Below, in pieces: positions 1 through 12,164 of a DNA stretch of 64,000 nt. Source of the DNA: Abelmoschus esculentus (Eukaryota > Streptophyta > Magnoliopsida > Malvales > Malvaceae); the NCBI GenBank assembly GCA_035048815.1, contig JAUCBN010000021.1, forward strand, positions 1,619,501 through 1,683,500. Direction: 5' to 3'. A model generated the notes under the pieces. That model was given only the letters and a program-made list of their open reading frames with translations. It had not been told where the DNA came from and searched no databases. The number at the start of each line of letters is the position of its first letter. Within the stretch, counting starts at the first letter, position 1. A program made the position numbers and the translations under genes.

Positions 1-340
1 ACTTATTAATAATTTTTAAGTTAATAAAATTACGTAATTTTAATACTATTAATTTATAAATTTATCGTAATAATTTCAGATATATAATAAATTTAAAATT
101 ACCTTCTGAGATATTCTAATTTATTTTGAAAATGTTAAATTGATGCGTTTGGGAATAAATAGTTTTTTCTTAATATTAGCATGGAAAAATTTATGATGAT
201 GATACGTTTATTTTGATATTAATTTTTTAAAAGTTATATTTATTTAGGCTTTAAAAATATTAAATGAACAAATATAAATGCATACAAATCTAAATAAATA
301 AATATAATTATAAAATTCTCAACGAATATAAACTAATAAT

Positions 341-537
341 CATTGGCGGAGGCACCCTTTTAAATAGGGTGGGTCCGTGCCTACCCTGAACTTTTTAAAA
401 TTCATATATTTACCTTAATTTTCTTAATTTTTATGAATTGGTCTTTAAGTTTTTGTAATATTTAAGCTTTGTGCCCACCCTGAGATTTCGAAATTTTATA
501 TGTGCTCACCCTTAAATGAATTTCTGGATCCGCCACT
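341..537. mobile_element. Mutator-type MITE, family A, copy 1
   Basis: A non-coding element of about 197 bp with terminal inverted repeats CATTGGCGGA at the left and TCCGCCACT at the right. It is flanked by an exact 9-bp direct repeat ACTAATAAT (332-340 and 538-546), and 9-bp duplications are typical of the Mutator superfamily. The interior has the GGGTGGG.. and ..CCCACCCT stretches that recur in copy 2 at 53639-53822. It has no coding capacity, so it must have been moved by an enzyme encoded elsewhere. Confidence 0.8.
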
Positions 538-757
538 ACTAATAATATTAGATAAGTTTAGAACTCGATTATGAATAATTTGAATCTCTCTCCAAGTGAG
601 TCTTGTATTATAAAACAAATATATTATTTATAGCAAGGGTCAATTAAATCATCACTAATATCGTTATCGATGAAGAATTTATGTTGTTGTCAATTCTTTT
701 TCGACTTAAAATCAGACTAAACATGTTCGACTCTTATTTTTTAAAATACTTTATCCA

Positions 758-927
758 GTGTCAGAGCCACGTGGGGTGGGGCAATCGTCCCCACCCCGAA
801 GATTTTCTTTTATACTTTTATCCTCCTATTTAAATTTTTTAAGAATTTGATTTTTTTTTTATGAATTTGTTCTATATTTCTAAATATTTATATTTTACCA
901 CCAACCCTATCCTCGCCCCGTCCCTGA
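758..927. mobile_element. Mutator-type MITE, family B, copy 1
   Basis: A non-coding element of about 170 bp. Its right end CCGTCCCTGA is the complement of the left end TCAGGGACGG of copy 2 at 47291-47461; its own left end is degraded (TCAGAGCCACG). Flanks CTTTATCCA (749-757) and CTTTATCCT (928-936) are a 9-bp target duplication with one mismatch. The rest of 1-1260 is AT-rich spacer in which I see no gene. Confidence 0.75.
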
Positions 928-1263
928 CTTTATCCTATATATTTTTTAACACAAATAAAGTATGATGTTATTTTTTAAGTAGTTCAATTTTGAACAATGT
1001 AATTTATGAATACTTATAAATTTATTTAAATTTAAAAATTAGATTAGAATACTATATTATAAATTGAATTAAAATACTAAAAAAATTATGGATATTTTTA
1101 CAACATAAAAAAATAAATAAAAAATCTTCCTTTAAGGCCGGCCTCCATTTGAAACATTCCACCTTTTCAAGCCCATTTCCGTAATTCCGGGAAAGAAGGT
1201 GGGGGTTTCGGTAATTACGCCATCTCTTATTTTTGGACGTTGATTCATTCTCATCTGTTGGCC

Positions 1264-1270
1264 TATAAAT
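1264..1270 (+). promoter_or_regulatory. TATA box of the RS2Z gene
   Basis: TATAAAT lies about 30 bp ahead of a CT-rich leader (near 1295) and 800 bp ahead of the start codon. The leader exon runs to about 1383 (donor ATC|GTAAGT). A 5'-UTR intron then runs to the acceptor TTGCAG at 2052. Transcript start and leader are inferred from spacing only. Confidence 0.6.
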
Positions 1271-2062
1271 ACTGAAAAAGAAAACGACTCGCGTTTAATC
1301 ACCCGCTATCTCTCTCTCTTCGAAAGAATTCTAGGGTTCTTCATTTTCTCCTCCTTCGGATTTCCCTCTCTTGAGATCTGATCGTAAGTTTATTTTCTTC
1401 GATTTTCTTTCAATTTTCGATTCTCATTCGCTTATGCATTCGTTTTATCGGTTGTTTGTTTATAGATCTGAAAGGTTTTTGATCTTTCAAAATTGAATTT
1501 CGATGCTTTTTTATGCTAATCTCTCCTTCTGCGCATCAGTTAGTTATTTTTGTTGTTTCTTTTCGTTTTTATGATTTTCATTTGTAATTGTAAATTTAGA
1601 GTGTTTCCCTGAATAATAGGATATAATTAGCGCGTAGAAGTACGGTTTTGTTTAGATTCTGTTTGGTTGTGGTTTTTGTCACTTGATATTTGTGTGTATT
1701 GTGATTTCAAGATTCTTTTCCCCTTTTTGAAAATTGAAATGGTATGATTTGGCATGGACAATGCATTGTTATTTTTATATTTGTTAGAGAAATATACGAA
1801 GCTAGAATTAGCATTGGGTTTTAGTTTGATACGTGTAAAATTGATTTCGTGTTTTCAATAGTAACCTTTTAGAGAGCAAAGGCATCTAGTAGAAATCAAC
1901 AACTGAAAAGAAGCTTTAAGATATTTTGATTTCAAATTAGACTGTTGAATGTTGATTCTGTTTAGCTGGAATAGAGAAGTTTCTTCTATGATATGTTATT
2001 TTAAATCTGGGTGATTGTGTGTTTTTGGTTTCTGTGGAAATAGTTATTGCAGGTAAATACAA

Positions 2063-4662
2063 ATGCCTAGGTATGATGATCGCCGCAGCAGTGGTACTCG
2101 CCTTTATGTTGGTCACCTATCATCAAGGACACGATCACGTGATCTTGAGGACATGTTTAGCAGATATGGGAGGTAATTTGATCTCTTTTTATTTTAAGAA
2201 TTTGTAAACTTTGTAATGGACTAATTGTTACAATTAGTTGAGTGGTTAGATAGTTTCTTTTACTAAGTTTAATTGTTTCAAGTGTTCCTTTTTTCTTTAT
2301 TTGGGTGTTCATGGTTGTTTTATTCTTTTGCATTGATGGCCGTTAGGCTAGGTTCTGGGTGTAGTGATGATGAAGTGGGAGAAAATAGAGCACTTGCCAA
2401 GCCCTTGTGGTAGTGCTTGTCATATGGTCTTCCTTATAAAATATGAGTGAGAATGTTGCACCCCTCCATGCGTCTGTGTGGTTTAACTTGAATGATCTTG
2501 TTGAAGGTCTCTTGGCTTTTGCCTAACCTGGAGGTCTATGGTGAGAGGGTGCCATGGTGGATTTGACCAGTTTTTCTGTTGTGTTATTGCGTGTTTTTAT
2601 CGAAATGGAACAAACTCAAAAGTGGTGTTTTTGGTTCAACTTGAGGGGCGAATTATCAACCCTTTGATAATTGTGTCTTGATGGCCTTACTGTTTCTGGC
2701 ACCCATTTGCGCAGAATACGTGATGTGGATATGAAGCGCGACTATGCATTTGTTGTATGTATTTCTCGACTCTTAATTTAAATCAAAACAACTTTTCTTA
2801 TCTCTATGTTTCTTCAACGTATTTTGTAAATATGATCGTTTTGCTCGATATTTTTTCCCTTTGTGTGTGTGTTGTCTGCCTTCTGGATAACAGGAATTCA
2901 GTGACCCGAGAGATGCTGATGATGCAAGATATTCATTGAATGGTCGAGACTTAGATGGAAGCCGTATCATTGTTGAATTTGCCAAGGGAGTAAGTTTTGT
3001 TGTTTTTCAGACAACTAATACCTAAATAATATTGAAAGGAACTAATGGTACATGTAAACCCTTGACTAATGTAATCTTTCACGGGTTAATCTTATGATGA
3101 ATTCATATCTTTTAATTCCCTCAGATCTTTGGTTGATGTGAACCATAAAATTTGCATTTGCAGTTCAGCCTTACAGTTTGACTCGTTCGTTAACCTTCAT
3201 TTCTTTTTGCTTGAGTGTTCATTGCATGTTTATTTGATGCAATACTTGCAAGTATTTTACCTAGTACGCTTTCCTGTTCCACTTTTTAGTCAACTGGTTT
3301 GGAATATGAAACTCGTCACCCCTGACCATTCTGAATAATGAAATTTGATCGCAGAGAGAGATGGATGAGAATGTTGGTCTTGTATAGTGAAATATGGTTT
3401 CCCTGATGGACTCTAAACAGATTTCAATATTTTCATGATGTCTCCTTTTCATTTATTTAATATATTTTGTTGTTTTTAAAATAAATTAACTAGAGTTAAA
3501 TTTTGTTAAAGAGTATATCTGACGTTGATGATTGTGGAGTAAACAACTATTATGCCTTAAAAATGTATGGATCATCCTAATATGTGTTGTTCTCTATATG
3601 TCCCGGGTTTCATAGGTACTGCATCATTTTATTTTGTTGTTTCCATTCCTTGTTCTGATTGTTGTCCTGGAATTCGTTTTGAAGTTTGTTGGTCAATATT
3701 TCTTGATCACTCAATCTGATTTGATTTGTAATTTAGGTACCTCGTGGCCCTGGTGGATCTCGCGATTACCCTGGACGAGGTCCTACTCCTGGGTCAGGAC
3801 GCTGCTTCAACTGTGGTATTGATGGTCACTGGGCCCGTGATTGCAAAGCTGGGGATTGGAAGAATAAGTGTTATCGTTGCGGAGAACGAGGCCACATAGA
3901 AAGAAATTGTCAGAACAGTCCTAAGAAACTAAGGTCTTCTGTTGCTATTCGTCTTATCCTGATTGGTTTGAATAGATGTGTTATTTTATCAGTTAACTTC
4001 CATATCATTTTGTTTTGAGACTCCTCTGTTCATGCAGCCGTAGACCCCGTAGTTACTCACGCTCACCTAGTCCTCGTCGTGGTAGAAGCAGAAGCCGTAG
4101 TTATAGCCCAAGGCGCAGTGTCAGGTTTGTGTTTTAACTTCCCTGAAACAGAATCCACTTCTGAAATATAGATAGCTATCGACTTTTGTACTTTAGTACC
4201 TTGAAATCATGAAGTCTTCCGAATTCGTTTTCTTGTATTACTTTCAACAACTTGACCTTATGCAGTAGATCGAGATCACCTGTGAAAAGAGAAAGGAGTT
4301 TGGAGCGCGATGATAGAAGATCAAGGAGCCCTAAGCGCCACAGGGGATCTCCATCACCATCCAGAGGGAAGAAGCACAGTCCAGTGCCCGACGAACGAAG
4401 CCCACCACAAGAGAAAGGTAGCCCTTCTCCAAGAGATGGCAGGGGTAGGAACAATGGTTCAGATTACAGTGCAAGTCCAAGGGGAAGAAACATAAGCCCG
4501 GATCGTGAAGTTGATGCCGAGGACAGGGCTTATAAGAGCCCCACGGAAGAGAAAGAAAATGGCCAGAGCCGCAGCCCTAGCCCAGCCCCTAGGGATGACC
4601 GGAGCCCTATTTACGATGACGAGGATAATCAAGCTTCTCTTAGACGCAGTGAATCAAATTAA
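2063..4662 (+). CDS. RS2Z33-like: RS2Z-type SR splicing factor (two zinc knuckles)
   Basis: Nuclear serine/arginine-rich pre-mRNA splicing factor of the plant RS2Z subfamily. Coding exons: 2063-2172, 2715-2754, 2894-2989, 3737-3933, 4038-4124, 4266-4662 (927 nt, 308 aa). Frame is continuous and every intron is GT..AG. The RRM spans about residues 12-82, with RNP2 LYVGHL (14-19) and RNP1 RDYAFVEF (45-52). Two CCHC knuckles follow: C105-C108-H113-C118 and C127-C130-H135-C140. From about 141 the protein is an RS/SP-rich tail with many Arg-Ser and Ser-Pro pairs, ending in an acidic stretch. One RRM plus two knuckles is diagnostic, and the length suits RS2Z32/RS2Z33. The start is the first ATG after the leader intron and gives MPRYDD. 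The 747-bp intron 2990-3736 is by far the longest, as in SR genes that autoregulate by alternative splicing. Nothing is damaged. The 3'-UTR runs past 4662, perhaps to about 5050. Confidence 0.95.
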
Positions 4663-5099
4663 TCGGTGACGGGTTGAAACGGTACGTCCGGACCTCAGTT
4701 TGCAAAAAACTATTCTGTTTTTCATATTGGATTGATAAATTCTTATTTCTTGAGCATCAAGCAACTATTAAAATTGTTCTTTTTTCTTGTCATTGGTACT
4801 GTGATAAAAAAACATCGGCCTTCGACTGTTTCAGTCACAGATGGATCCGATGCCTACTCAAATCCTACCCAACCGATTGTGTTTCTTAGTTTTGTCATTT
4901 GCTTTTCCTCATTCTTTTTCTTTTGCTGCAGTGATGTGTATAGGTGTTCATTGTTCGTTCCGGGTTGTGTTTCGGGTTTGGGTACTACTTTATGTTCGTT
5001 GTCCAAACCCGATCTGACCCGAATTGTTTTTCGATCCACTCATAATTTTGAATATTTATTTTATTACGAAGTCTTTAGACTTGGCTGTTAATCGTATCC

Positions 5100-7354
5100 C
5101 TTGAACAGGTCGAGTGATCTTTAAATAATAACTAAAAGATTTATGGTTTTAACTAATGACTATCTAAATTGATTTTTTTTCACCTATAATCATCGAAATT
5201 ACATATGAAAAGCTAACTTCCGTTTATAATATTTTTCTATTTTTAAAAATGTTTTAATAATATTTTTTTTTGATTTTTTTTGAAATTTATTTAAAAATAG
5301 AACTATTAAATGATACAATAATCTAATAAGCTTAGAATATTCTGAAATTTTAACGATTTAAAATTAATTTTTTATTGCATTTTTTATAATAATATTCAAT
5401 ACTTTTAATAATTTTTGAAAAAACGTATTATTTTATAATTTTAAAGACGTTTTAGTATTTTATAAATTTTAAAATATTTTAAACTTTTGAACAATTATTT
5501 ATTATTTTTTAAAATTTCTAAATTTAAAAAATATTTTTATATTTTAACTTTTTTATAGTTTTTAAATATATTCTAAAATTAAAATTTTAAAATTTCTAAA
5601 AATATAAAATGAATGAATCTAAATTAATTTGATTTAAATATTATATATTTTAAGAGAGAAAGGATTTTTTTTGTCCATGTTCTCTACTCGAATGATATTC
5701 ATTTACACGAAACAAATAAATGAATTTAAATCAATTCACCTTTCGGGTAATTCGATTTGATTTAAAATGAGAATTAAACGTTGTCGATCCCAACTCGAGC
5801 ACCTACAGATTATTTGATAAAGGAGAATGTCTGTGCACTGAGGTTCCATCAATGGCATAAATAAGGTTGAGATGACTCTTTACATGAGATAAAAACATTC
5901 TTCAATACCCTAACAAGTTTTAAGGTGCAAGAAGAATTACAGTGTTATGTTTTTAAATCGATGTTTAAAAAATTTCAAAACCAGCAGGAAATATCTACAG
6001 ATGATGCAGAAGATTACCAGTAACGGTTGGAGACGAATTTCTTTCTCGGTCTTCACCTTGTAAAGTCATGAGATGTAGGCCTGAACCAGACCTGGCCTGG
6101 CCTCGACCATTGATTAAAGTACGAGAGACCCTTGTCATGTCCCGTAGCTCGAAGATGCAATGGTTTAATAGAATACGATTTCAGCTGATTTATCCAATAT
6201 AAAAAAAATGTGTCAAACGGAAAACAAGATCATTTCTCTATTTCTACAGTAATTGAAAGTATGCTCCATAGGTACAATGGACCTCAGTAAATGAACCGAG
6301 CCAGACGGATGGTGATTTTGCCTTACTGTCGATTCTTTTATCAATCACTTCAGTCAACTAAGCATCAAGATTCAAGCAATTAAGTAACCTAGTCTCTTAA
6401 CTAGGTGTACTTATCGAGCAAGTCAATCGCGAGTTATGCAGTGTTTGATTTGTGCTCGTTAAAAATTTTGTTGTTCGACTTGATTCATTACTATTAAGTT
6501 CGTTAAAATTATTCTCGACTCGTGCTCATTAAAATATTTTGTTGCTCAATTAGACTCGTTGATCGTTAACTTCATTAAAAAATTTATCTTATTTTTAAGT
6601 AAAAGTAAATTTTAATAATATTATATGAGCTTAATATTAACATAAATGAATAAATTTAATAAAAATACACCAAACTAGCACGTTAAAATTAAAATAAAAA
6701 ATTACTTGTGAACTTATAGAGTTGAATTAGATTTTGTTCAATTCAACTCGTTAAGGTCTCGAGTCAAGTCAATTCGAATTGAACTTTTATCTAGTTTTAA
6801 TCAAGAAATATCTAATATAATTTATCTTTTATTATTTTTCTAAAAGATATTTTATTCCTTGAAATTAATATAATAACGACCAAAGCAAGTTATAATGTAT
6901 CAAAATTCTAAAAATGAAATTCTATCATAATGAAATAGTAATTAACTCGCTAAAAAGTGGAATTATACCGAAAGTCATTTTTTTCACGTTATTTATGAAA
7001 TCAATTGTATTTATTTAATTATTATTTTTTTATCAAATGAATCTTCACTTGGTAAAAAGTATTTTTAAATTTAATTTATAGTAAATATTAATTTAGTGTT
7101 TATAGTTTAAGGTCTATGGTTTGCGGTTCGTGGTTTAAAGTTTAAGATTTTGGTTTTAGTGTTAAAGAGCGTTGGCTTCTTTAAGGTTTAGTATTTGAGT
7201 TTTAAGATTTTAAAGTTTTAATATTTGACTCGTAATATAACTTCTCGTAACGAAGAAAGTTTCACGAGAAGTAGATTTTTTCCCTCTATAAAAGGGGCTG
7301 GCAGGAAGCCAAAGCCTTCATCTTTTTGTCTCGTAAATCATCGTCAAGGTTTGT
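5100..7354. other. AT-rich spacer with a fragment of a hAT-like repeat
   Basis: I see no gene here. 6402-6795 is a diverged, truncated relative of the element at 38724-39346: it shares the start TAGGTG..TTATCGAGC and the alternating CTCG/CGAG motifs. 7090-7215 is rich in degenerate GTTTA/TTTAGG words. The remainder is low-complexity A/T sequence. Confidence 0.5.
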
Positions 7355-7489
7355 ATGGAGAAAGTAACGGCAAGTGTTCCAAATTGGTCCAACCTCCTGC
7401 ATGATCTTTTACTATGCATTGCAGGCATGACTCCTTCGGTTCAAGATGGCATTTGAATGACCACCGTCTATAGATCTTGGAAAGCATAA
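7355..7489 (+). pseudogene. F-box gene fragment, N-terminal part
   Basis: From the ATG at 7355 the frame reads MEKVTASVPNWSNLLHDLLL and continues into TPSVQDGI, the start of a plant F-box domain (W-S-x-L-x-x-D-L-L then V-x-R-S-W-K). It is broken by TGA where the sister copy at 9603 has CGA (Arg), and it ends abruptly at GGAAAGC, where duplicated unit 1 begins. Its last 62 bp (7424-7485) recur at 9603-9664 with 8 differences. It is either the 5' half of the F-box gene that continues at 9603, or the stub of a second copy. Confidence 0.7.
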
Positions 7490-7930
7490 TTATTTATTAA
7501 AAACTAACAAATAATATAAACGAAGAGATAGATTCCGGCGGTCGACAACCAATATTAAAATTGGTGACGCCGCCGACACTCAAAGAAAAAGAAAAAACAA
7601 AGCAGCGACAATAACCCTAAGAGAGAAAAAGGAGAGAAGAAGTTTTTTCTTTAAGAATTTTTAACCCGAATGAACTAAATAAAGTCTTTGACACATAATA
7701 ATTGGTCCATGCTATTTAAAGAGATCTAACTTATATGAACAAGAACCATATACACCTTACCATACAAGCCTTATTAAACTTATCGATGTTAATTTAATTA
7801 TGACCTTAATTGTTCATAATTATTTTAGAAAAGAGAGTTAAATTTATTTTAGTCTAAAAAATATTATTTTATTTACCCAAAATATGTTCAGAATAAGAGA
7901 GAGAAGAGGGATCTTAATTGTTAAGAGTTC

Positions 7931-7980
7931 CTTAGCTTAAGTGGTTGGGTAACTTAACCAACATAATAGGTTCAATACCT
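7931..7980 (+). mobile_element. tRNA-derived SINE-like head
   Basis: TTAGCTTAAGTGG (7932-7944) resembles a pol III A box, and GGTTCAATACC (7969-7979) a B box, 25 bp apart as in tRNA-derived SINEs. Unit 2 has the same pair (13076-13088 and 13112-13123). I cannot define a 3' end or target duplication, so the element is only suggested. Confidence 0.35.
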
Positions 7981-8657
7981 TATAGTCTCGTTTTTTCTTA
8001 TTATATTTTTTCAAGTGTTACACGAAATGGTCCTTTGTTTAAATTTGTTCATTATTCTCCTACAATTTTTTTTGATACATGATATATAGAGCGGTTTTCA
8101 TGAATTAAGAAAATTTTCATCATTTTTTTCCTTTCTTCCCTCCAATTTCTAAAGACTTACAAAAGCAAATTCGTAATATTCCATAGGTAAGTAATTTCTG
8201 CTTGGAATAGATAACAATTTCTATGTATCGATCGCTACCAATGTAAGTAATTTCATTGTTCGAATTTTGAAAATGCTCATGGATTCATGCTATGACAGCT
8301 CTCTTTGATGTTCCGTATATCTGTTGTTGAATGATCTGTTTCAACTTTCATGTTGAAATGTGCCGTATCATGAGTTTTATTCGTTAGTGCAGTGTTGAAC
8401 TAATGAACGAGTGTTGAAATTGGCTAGATAGTTGTGTTTGCCAAGTGTTTGATTAAAGTCATTGTTTGGCTTTTGAAAATGCTCAAGGATTCATGCACGG
8501 ACAACTCTCTTTAATGTTCCGTATATCTGTTGTTGAAAGATCTGTTTCAGCTTGTCATGATTCATGTCACAATATGCCATATCATGAGTTTTATCCGTTA
8601 GTGGAGTGTTGAACTTATGAACTGGTTGTTGAGATTTACTTGATGTTTCTTTTGTAG

Positions 8658-8849
8658 ATGGATTGTGGGAAGTCGAAGAAAAAATCTTACCGTTGTACCC
8701 TTTGCGGTGACCTGTTCTAGTCTACGAACGAACTCAAACATCATGTGAAGGATAAACACCCGCAGGCTGGCTACTGCAGTGAATGTCATCGAACTTTTAC
8801 CAAGAAAAATTAACCGAAGACGCACTATGATAAGCGCCACAAAGATTGA
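8658..8849 (+). pseudogene. Two-finger C2H2 zinc-finger microprotein, copy 1
   Basis: A 64-codon frame directly after a splice acceptor (TTTTGTAG|ATGG). Both fingers have perfect spacing: C13-x2-C16-x12-H29-x4-H34 and C40-x2-C43-x12-H56-x4-H61, followed by a basic RHKD end and TGA. Between the fingers lies a KDKHPQAGYC linker. Two in-frame stops break it: TAG at codon 21 (copy 2 has CAG) and TAA at codon 52 (copy 2 has CAA). Both are single C-to-T changes, and all eight zinc ligands survive. The protein has little outside the fingers and a lysine-rich start (GKSKKKS). Function is unknown to me; DNA or RNA binding is only an inference from the fingers. Confidence 0.75.
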
Positions 8850-9602
8850 GGTGAGCAGTAGGATCTTTGTTCTTGGGATTATCTTTAATCTTTGTTTATT
8901 AAAGGACCAATAAAAAATATAAAAACTTAAAGGTTATGATCTTTTAAATTACTCTTTCGGTTTTTAGAGCTTCGTCTTAACTAATCCAAATTGACCTGTA
9001 TTGCATACGTAATTTTGGTGGTTAATTTCATAGCATAGATTTTTTATATAAACCACGCTTCGAACCCGAGACCTTTTTGAGCGAAATCAAGTTGCTTGTC
9101 ACTTGGACGAATCATTGTTGGTTAAAAGAGTTATGTTTTTTTATTACTCTTCCGATTTTTAAGGCTTTGTTTTAATTAATTTGGACCAACTAGTATCACA
9201 TACGTAGCTTCAGTGGGTTAGTGGTATCAGAGCAAGGCTCATAAAGCACAATCTTATATTTAGTTTTCGCTTAAAATGATCTTACGTGTTTTAGTGCCTT
9301 GAAAGTTTGATCTTTAGAAGAGATATTTTAGGTTGACTTAGTCGTTTGTCTTGAGAACTCGACTAAGGTCACACAAATTAATTAGCTTAGAAGTCTAGCT
9401 CTGTGATAAATTTTTATATACAAATTATGTAAATAAAAAATTTAATAATTCTTTTATAAAATTGAAAACCTAAATTATAAACTCTAACCTTATAAAATAA
9501 AAACTTTAGACCCTAAAATTTATTTACATCATCATAAGTAAATCATTAAGATTCATCCACGTCATTCATTTGAATAACTTAGTGGCATAATTAAAGTTTT
9601 TA

Positions 9603-10663
9603 GGCATGACTCCTTCGGTTCGAGATGGCATCCGAATGACCGGCGTTTGTCGATCTTGGAAAGCTTCCTTCACCGATCAAATCTCCGCCTTCCCCGTTTG
9701 TTTGATCGCAACCGAGATAGATGACATCCTTTTGGTATCGGGCGAGGTATTCGAGTTCGTTTTGCTAGAGATTCGAGGAAGTAGATGTTGGGGAACTCCT
9801 TTTGGTTGGTTGCTAACATGTGGCCTAGATCTCGGAATCCAAATTTTTAACCCTCTATCAAGAGCCACCCTTCCCTTTCCATCACTACCTACCTTCCCTG
9901 ATTTAGACAAAGAAGAATGGGTAGATCGTTTGCCAAAAGAATTGTGTAAATTTTTTATAACAAAACTCACATTGTGTTCTAATCCCGAGGAATCGAAGTC
10001 GGATTGTATCGTTTTTGCAATTTATTCGCATCGGTTTTTAGCTTTGGCAAAGCCGAGGATAAAGCATGGACTCCGATCGGGACCATCAAGGTCGTTGACG
10101 CCATTTATTTTGAAGGTTATCTCTATGCTTCTTGCAACGAGGATAAGATTTATATGGAACTCATCCAAAACTAGTAAAATTTGCTCCATCTCCTCCGAAT
10201 TATGTATGTGATAGGAATTATCTATTTGATTTGGCTGGGAATCTTTGTCTGGCGTCTCGCGGCTGCTTGTATACCAGTGACGGTGACGATGACGATATGG
10301 AAAATGTACATTGCTGGACGACTGGATTTTTTTATTTTCAAACTGGACATGCGCACAAGGAGTTGGGAGAATATTTCCTTGGGGGATCGTTCCTTGTTCT
10401 TGGAAAATTTTTGCACTTATGTCATTACTTCTGCAGATTATCCTGGTTGCACCTCTAATTGCATTTACTTCACCGACGATTGCACGGACTATTAAGACCA
10501 CACCGGAGCTACAGATATCGACATCTACGATTGTCAAAATATGAAATTAGATATATGTAACAGATATGACGAGGAAGGGTTAGATGTAAAGGTATATTTG
10601 GAAGGTCTTGTGAAGTCTTTCCCCAATTCTGAAGATACTCGACTCCCTTCTCCCTTTTCCTAG
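9603..10663 (+). pseudogene. F-box/DUF295 (SKIP23/KIB-like) pseudogene, body
   Basis: From 9606 the frame gives MTPSVRDGIRMTGVCRSWKA (end of an F-box). It then runs through a DUF295-type propeller region: IFNPLSRATLPFPSLP, ..CIVFAIYSHRFLALAKP.. and, in another frame, YPGCTSNCIYFTDD, a hallmark of the family. At least two frame changes occur (near 10050 and after 10230), and a stop follows ..CTDY at about 10491. The C-terminal frame ends EDTRLPSPFS then TAG at 10661-10663. Intact relatives act as substrate adaptors of SCF ubiquitin ligases. This copy cannot encode a full protein. Confidence 0.8.
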
Positions 10664-12164
10664 TCAATCTGGTTCATTCCATATCCTTGCCAACAAAGAA
10701 GATGAAGGAATGATTTGGTTATCATCGACTAAATTCTAATGATTCAAATTTTTCGTATTTGATTCCTATCAAATTTAATTATATTTTAGTTATTGCAGTC
10801 ATGTAGTTTATCATTGAAGATGTGGTTTTTCATGTATTAGAATGTTGAAGCAAGGATGGACCTACCGACCTAGGAGGTGTTGGGTGTAGTCGTACCTTCT
10901 AAAAATTTTAAGTTCCCCTACTTTCTATTAATGATGCACACTTAAATTTTCAAAATTTCGTAACCTTTCATTTTTAATATAACATCTTATAATTACTCCC
11001 TTTTTTAAAAAAACTCTAAGTCCGTTCATGTGCCACAGAGTGCGGAGAAAACTCTTAGTTAATTTTTTAATATAACTCCTTATATAATTCTTATACGATT
11101 TTAAGTGTTTAAATTTTTATATCACTGGTTACAAAAATATTTGATTATTTAGAATATTTTAAAAACATAATTATAACCGGACGATTAATAAAAAAATATA
11201 TTAAATAAACCCATTACGTCATTTATGATTCATCTAATGAGAATTTTTTATCTCATTTTGTAAGGTGAATTTCATGTCTTCCCTACATGGTGGCTAGTTA
11301 TTTGAAAGTTTAACGATAAATCTCATTAAATGAACCATCAATAATGTGATGAACATGGTTTATTTAATAATTTCTTCATAGGAAGATATAAACAAAAAAA
11401 ATAATTGAATTTAATTTAAAAATTTATTACAAATTAGTTGATGATATGCAAGTAAGAAACTATATTAAAAAAATTAACTCAAGAGTAAAAAAAAATATCC
11501 TATATTTTTAGATAAATAAAACTTTATTTAGTAAGAAACTATACTTCTCTAACAAGAAAAGATCTATATACTGAGAGAAAAAAAAATAACAAAATTTTCA
11601 TTCTCAATTCAGTATCATTCTTAACAATATTAAATACATCAACAATTAAATTTGACTTTTTTCCAAATAACCGATTATTCTTTTCATGGCAAACATGATA
11701 GTTAAAGTTAAACCATACAAGTATTACAATCACAACTCTCATGGATCTTTCTTTCGTACTTGTAACACCCAGCCAAATACACTAGTCCAACACTAATTGA
11801 TGAAATACATACTAAATGCCTGTACAATTAACAATCGTAATTGTCGTAATTGTCTTAAGAAAGTACAATTCTCAAATAAACGGTCACGAGACTCTAATAC
11901 TTTACAATATAACAAACATAGAAAATCAACATAATACCTATATCTCAACATTCTATACTTTATTGATAGTTTATTTAAGACAAAAAACTACGAAATAAAA
12001 AAAATATTTAAGAATTGAGGGTATCCCTAGATAATCTGAAACCATGCCATTCTTTCTCTTTTGTTTTTAAATAGTTACTAACCTTTCTTGGCATAATAAG
12101 ATGATTATGAATTTATTCTTATAACCAATTAATTTTTTAACTTCAAAATAGTTTTTAGAATTTT
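10664..12164. other. AT-rich spacer
   Basis: No gene recognised. 10860-11035 holds a degraded MITE-like stretch (GGATGGACC.. to ..GTCCGTTCATG) related in style to the other transcription-poor repeats here. The remainder is A/T-rich, with ORFs under 70 codons that look like chance. Confidence 0.5.

Larger units (their letters stand above)
7486..9602 (+). repeat. Duplicated unit 1 (carries C2H2 copy 1)
   Basis: This block aligns along its whole length with 12656-14299 plus 22895-23365 (unit 2): net lengths of about 2.1 kb match, and unit 2 is interrupted by the gag-only LTR element. Order: AT-rich leader, a tRNA-like box pair, promoter with a GATATATAGAG motif, a noncoding exon ending CCATAG|GTAAGT, a 471-bp intron (8187-8657), the C2H2 exon, and a downstream spacer. 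It sits between the two F-box pieces, flanked by a 62-bp direct repeat made of F-box sequence. Confidence 0.75.

Noticed and set aside
4176..4454. 92-codon minus-strand frame
   Set aside because: Antisense shadow of the RS-rich last exon of the RS2Z gene.
9222..9233. TGGTATCAGAGC, identical to the initiator-Met primer-binding site (also 22989-23000)
   Set aside because: No LTR end or retroelement domain lies beside it, and it is simply shared by the duplicated units; perhaps an ancient remnant, not a usable call.
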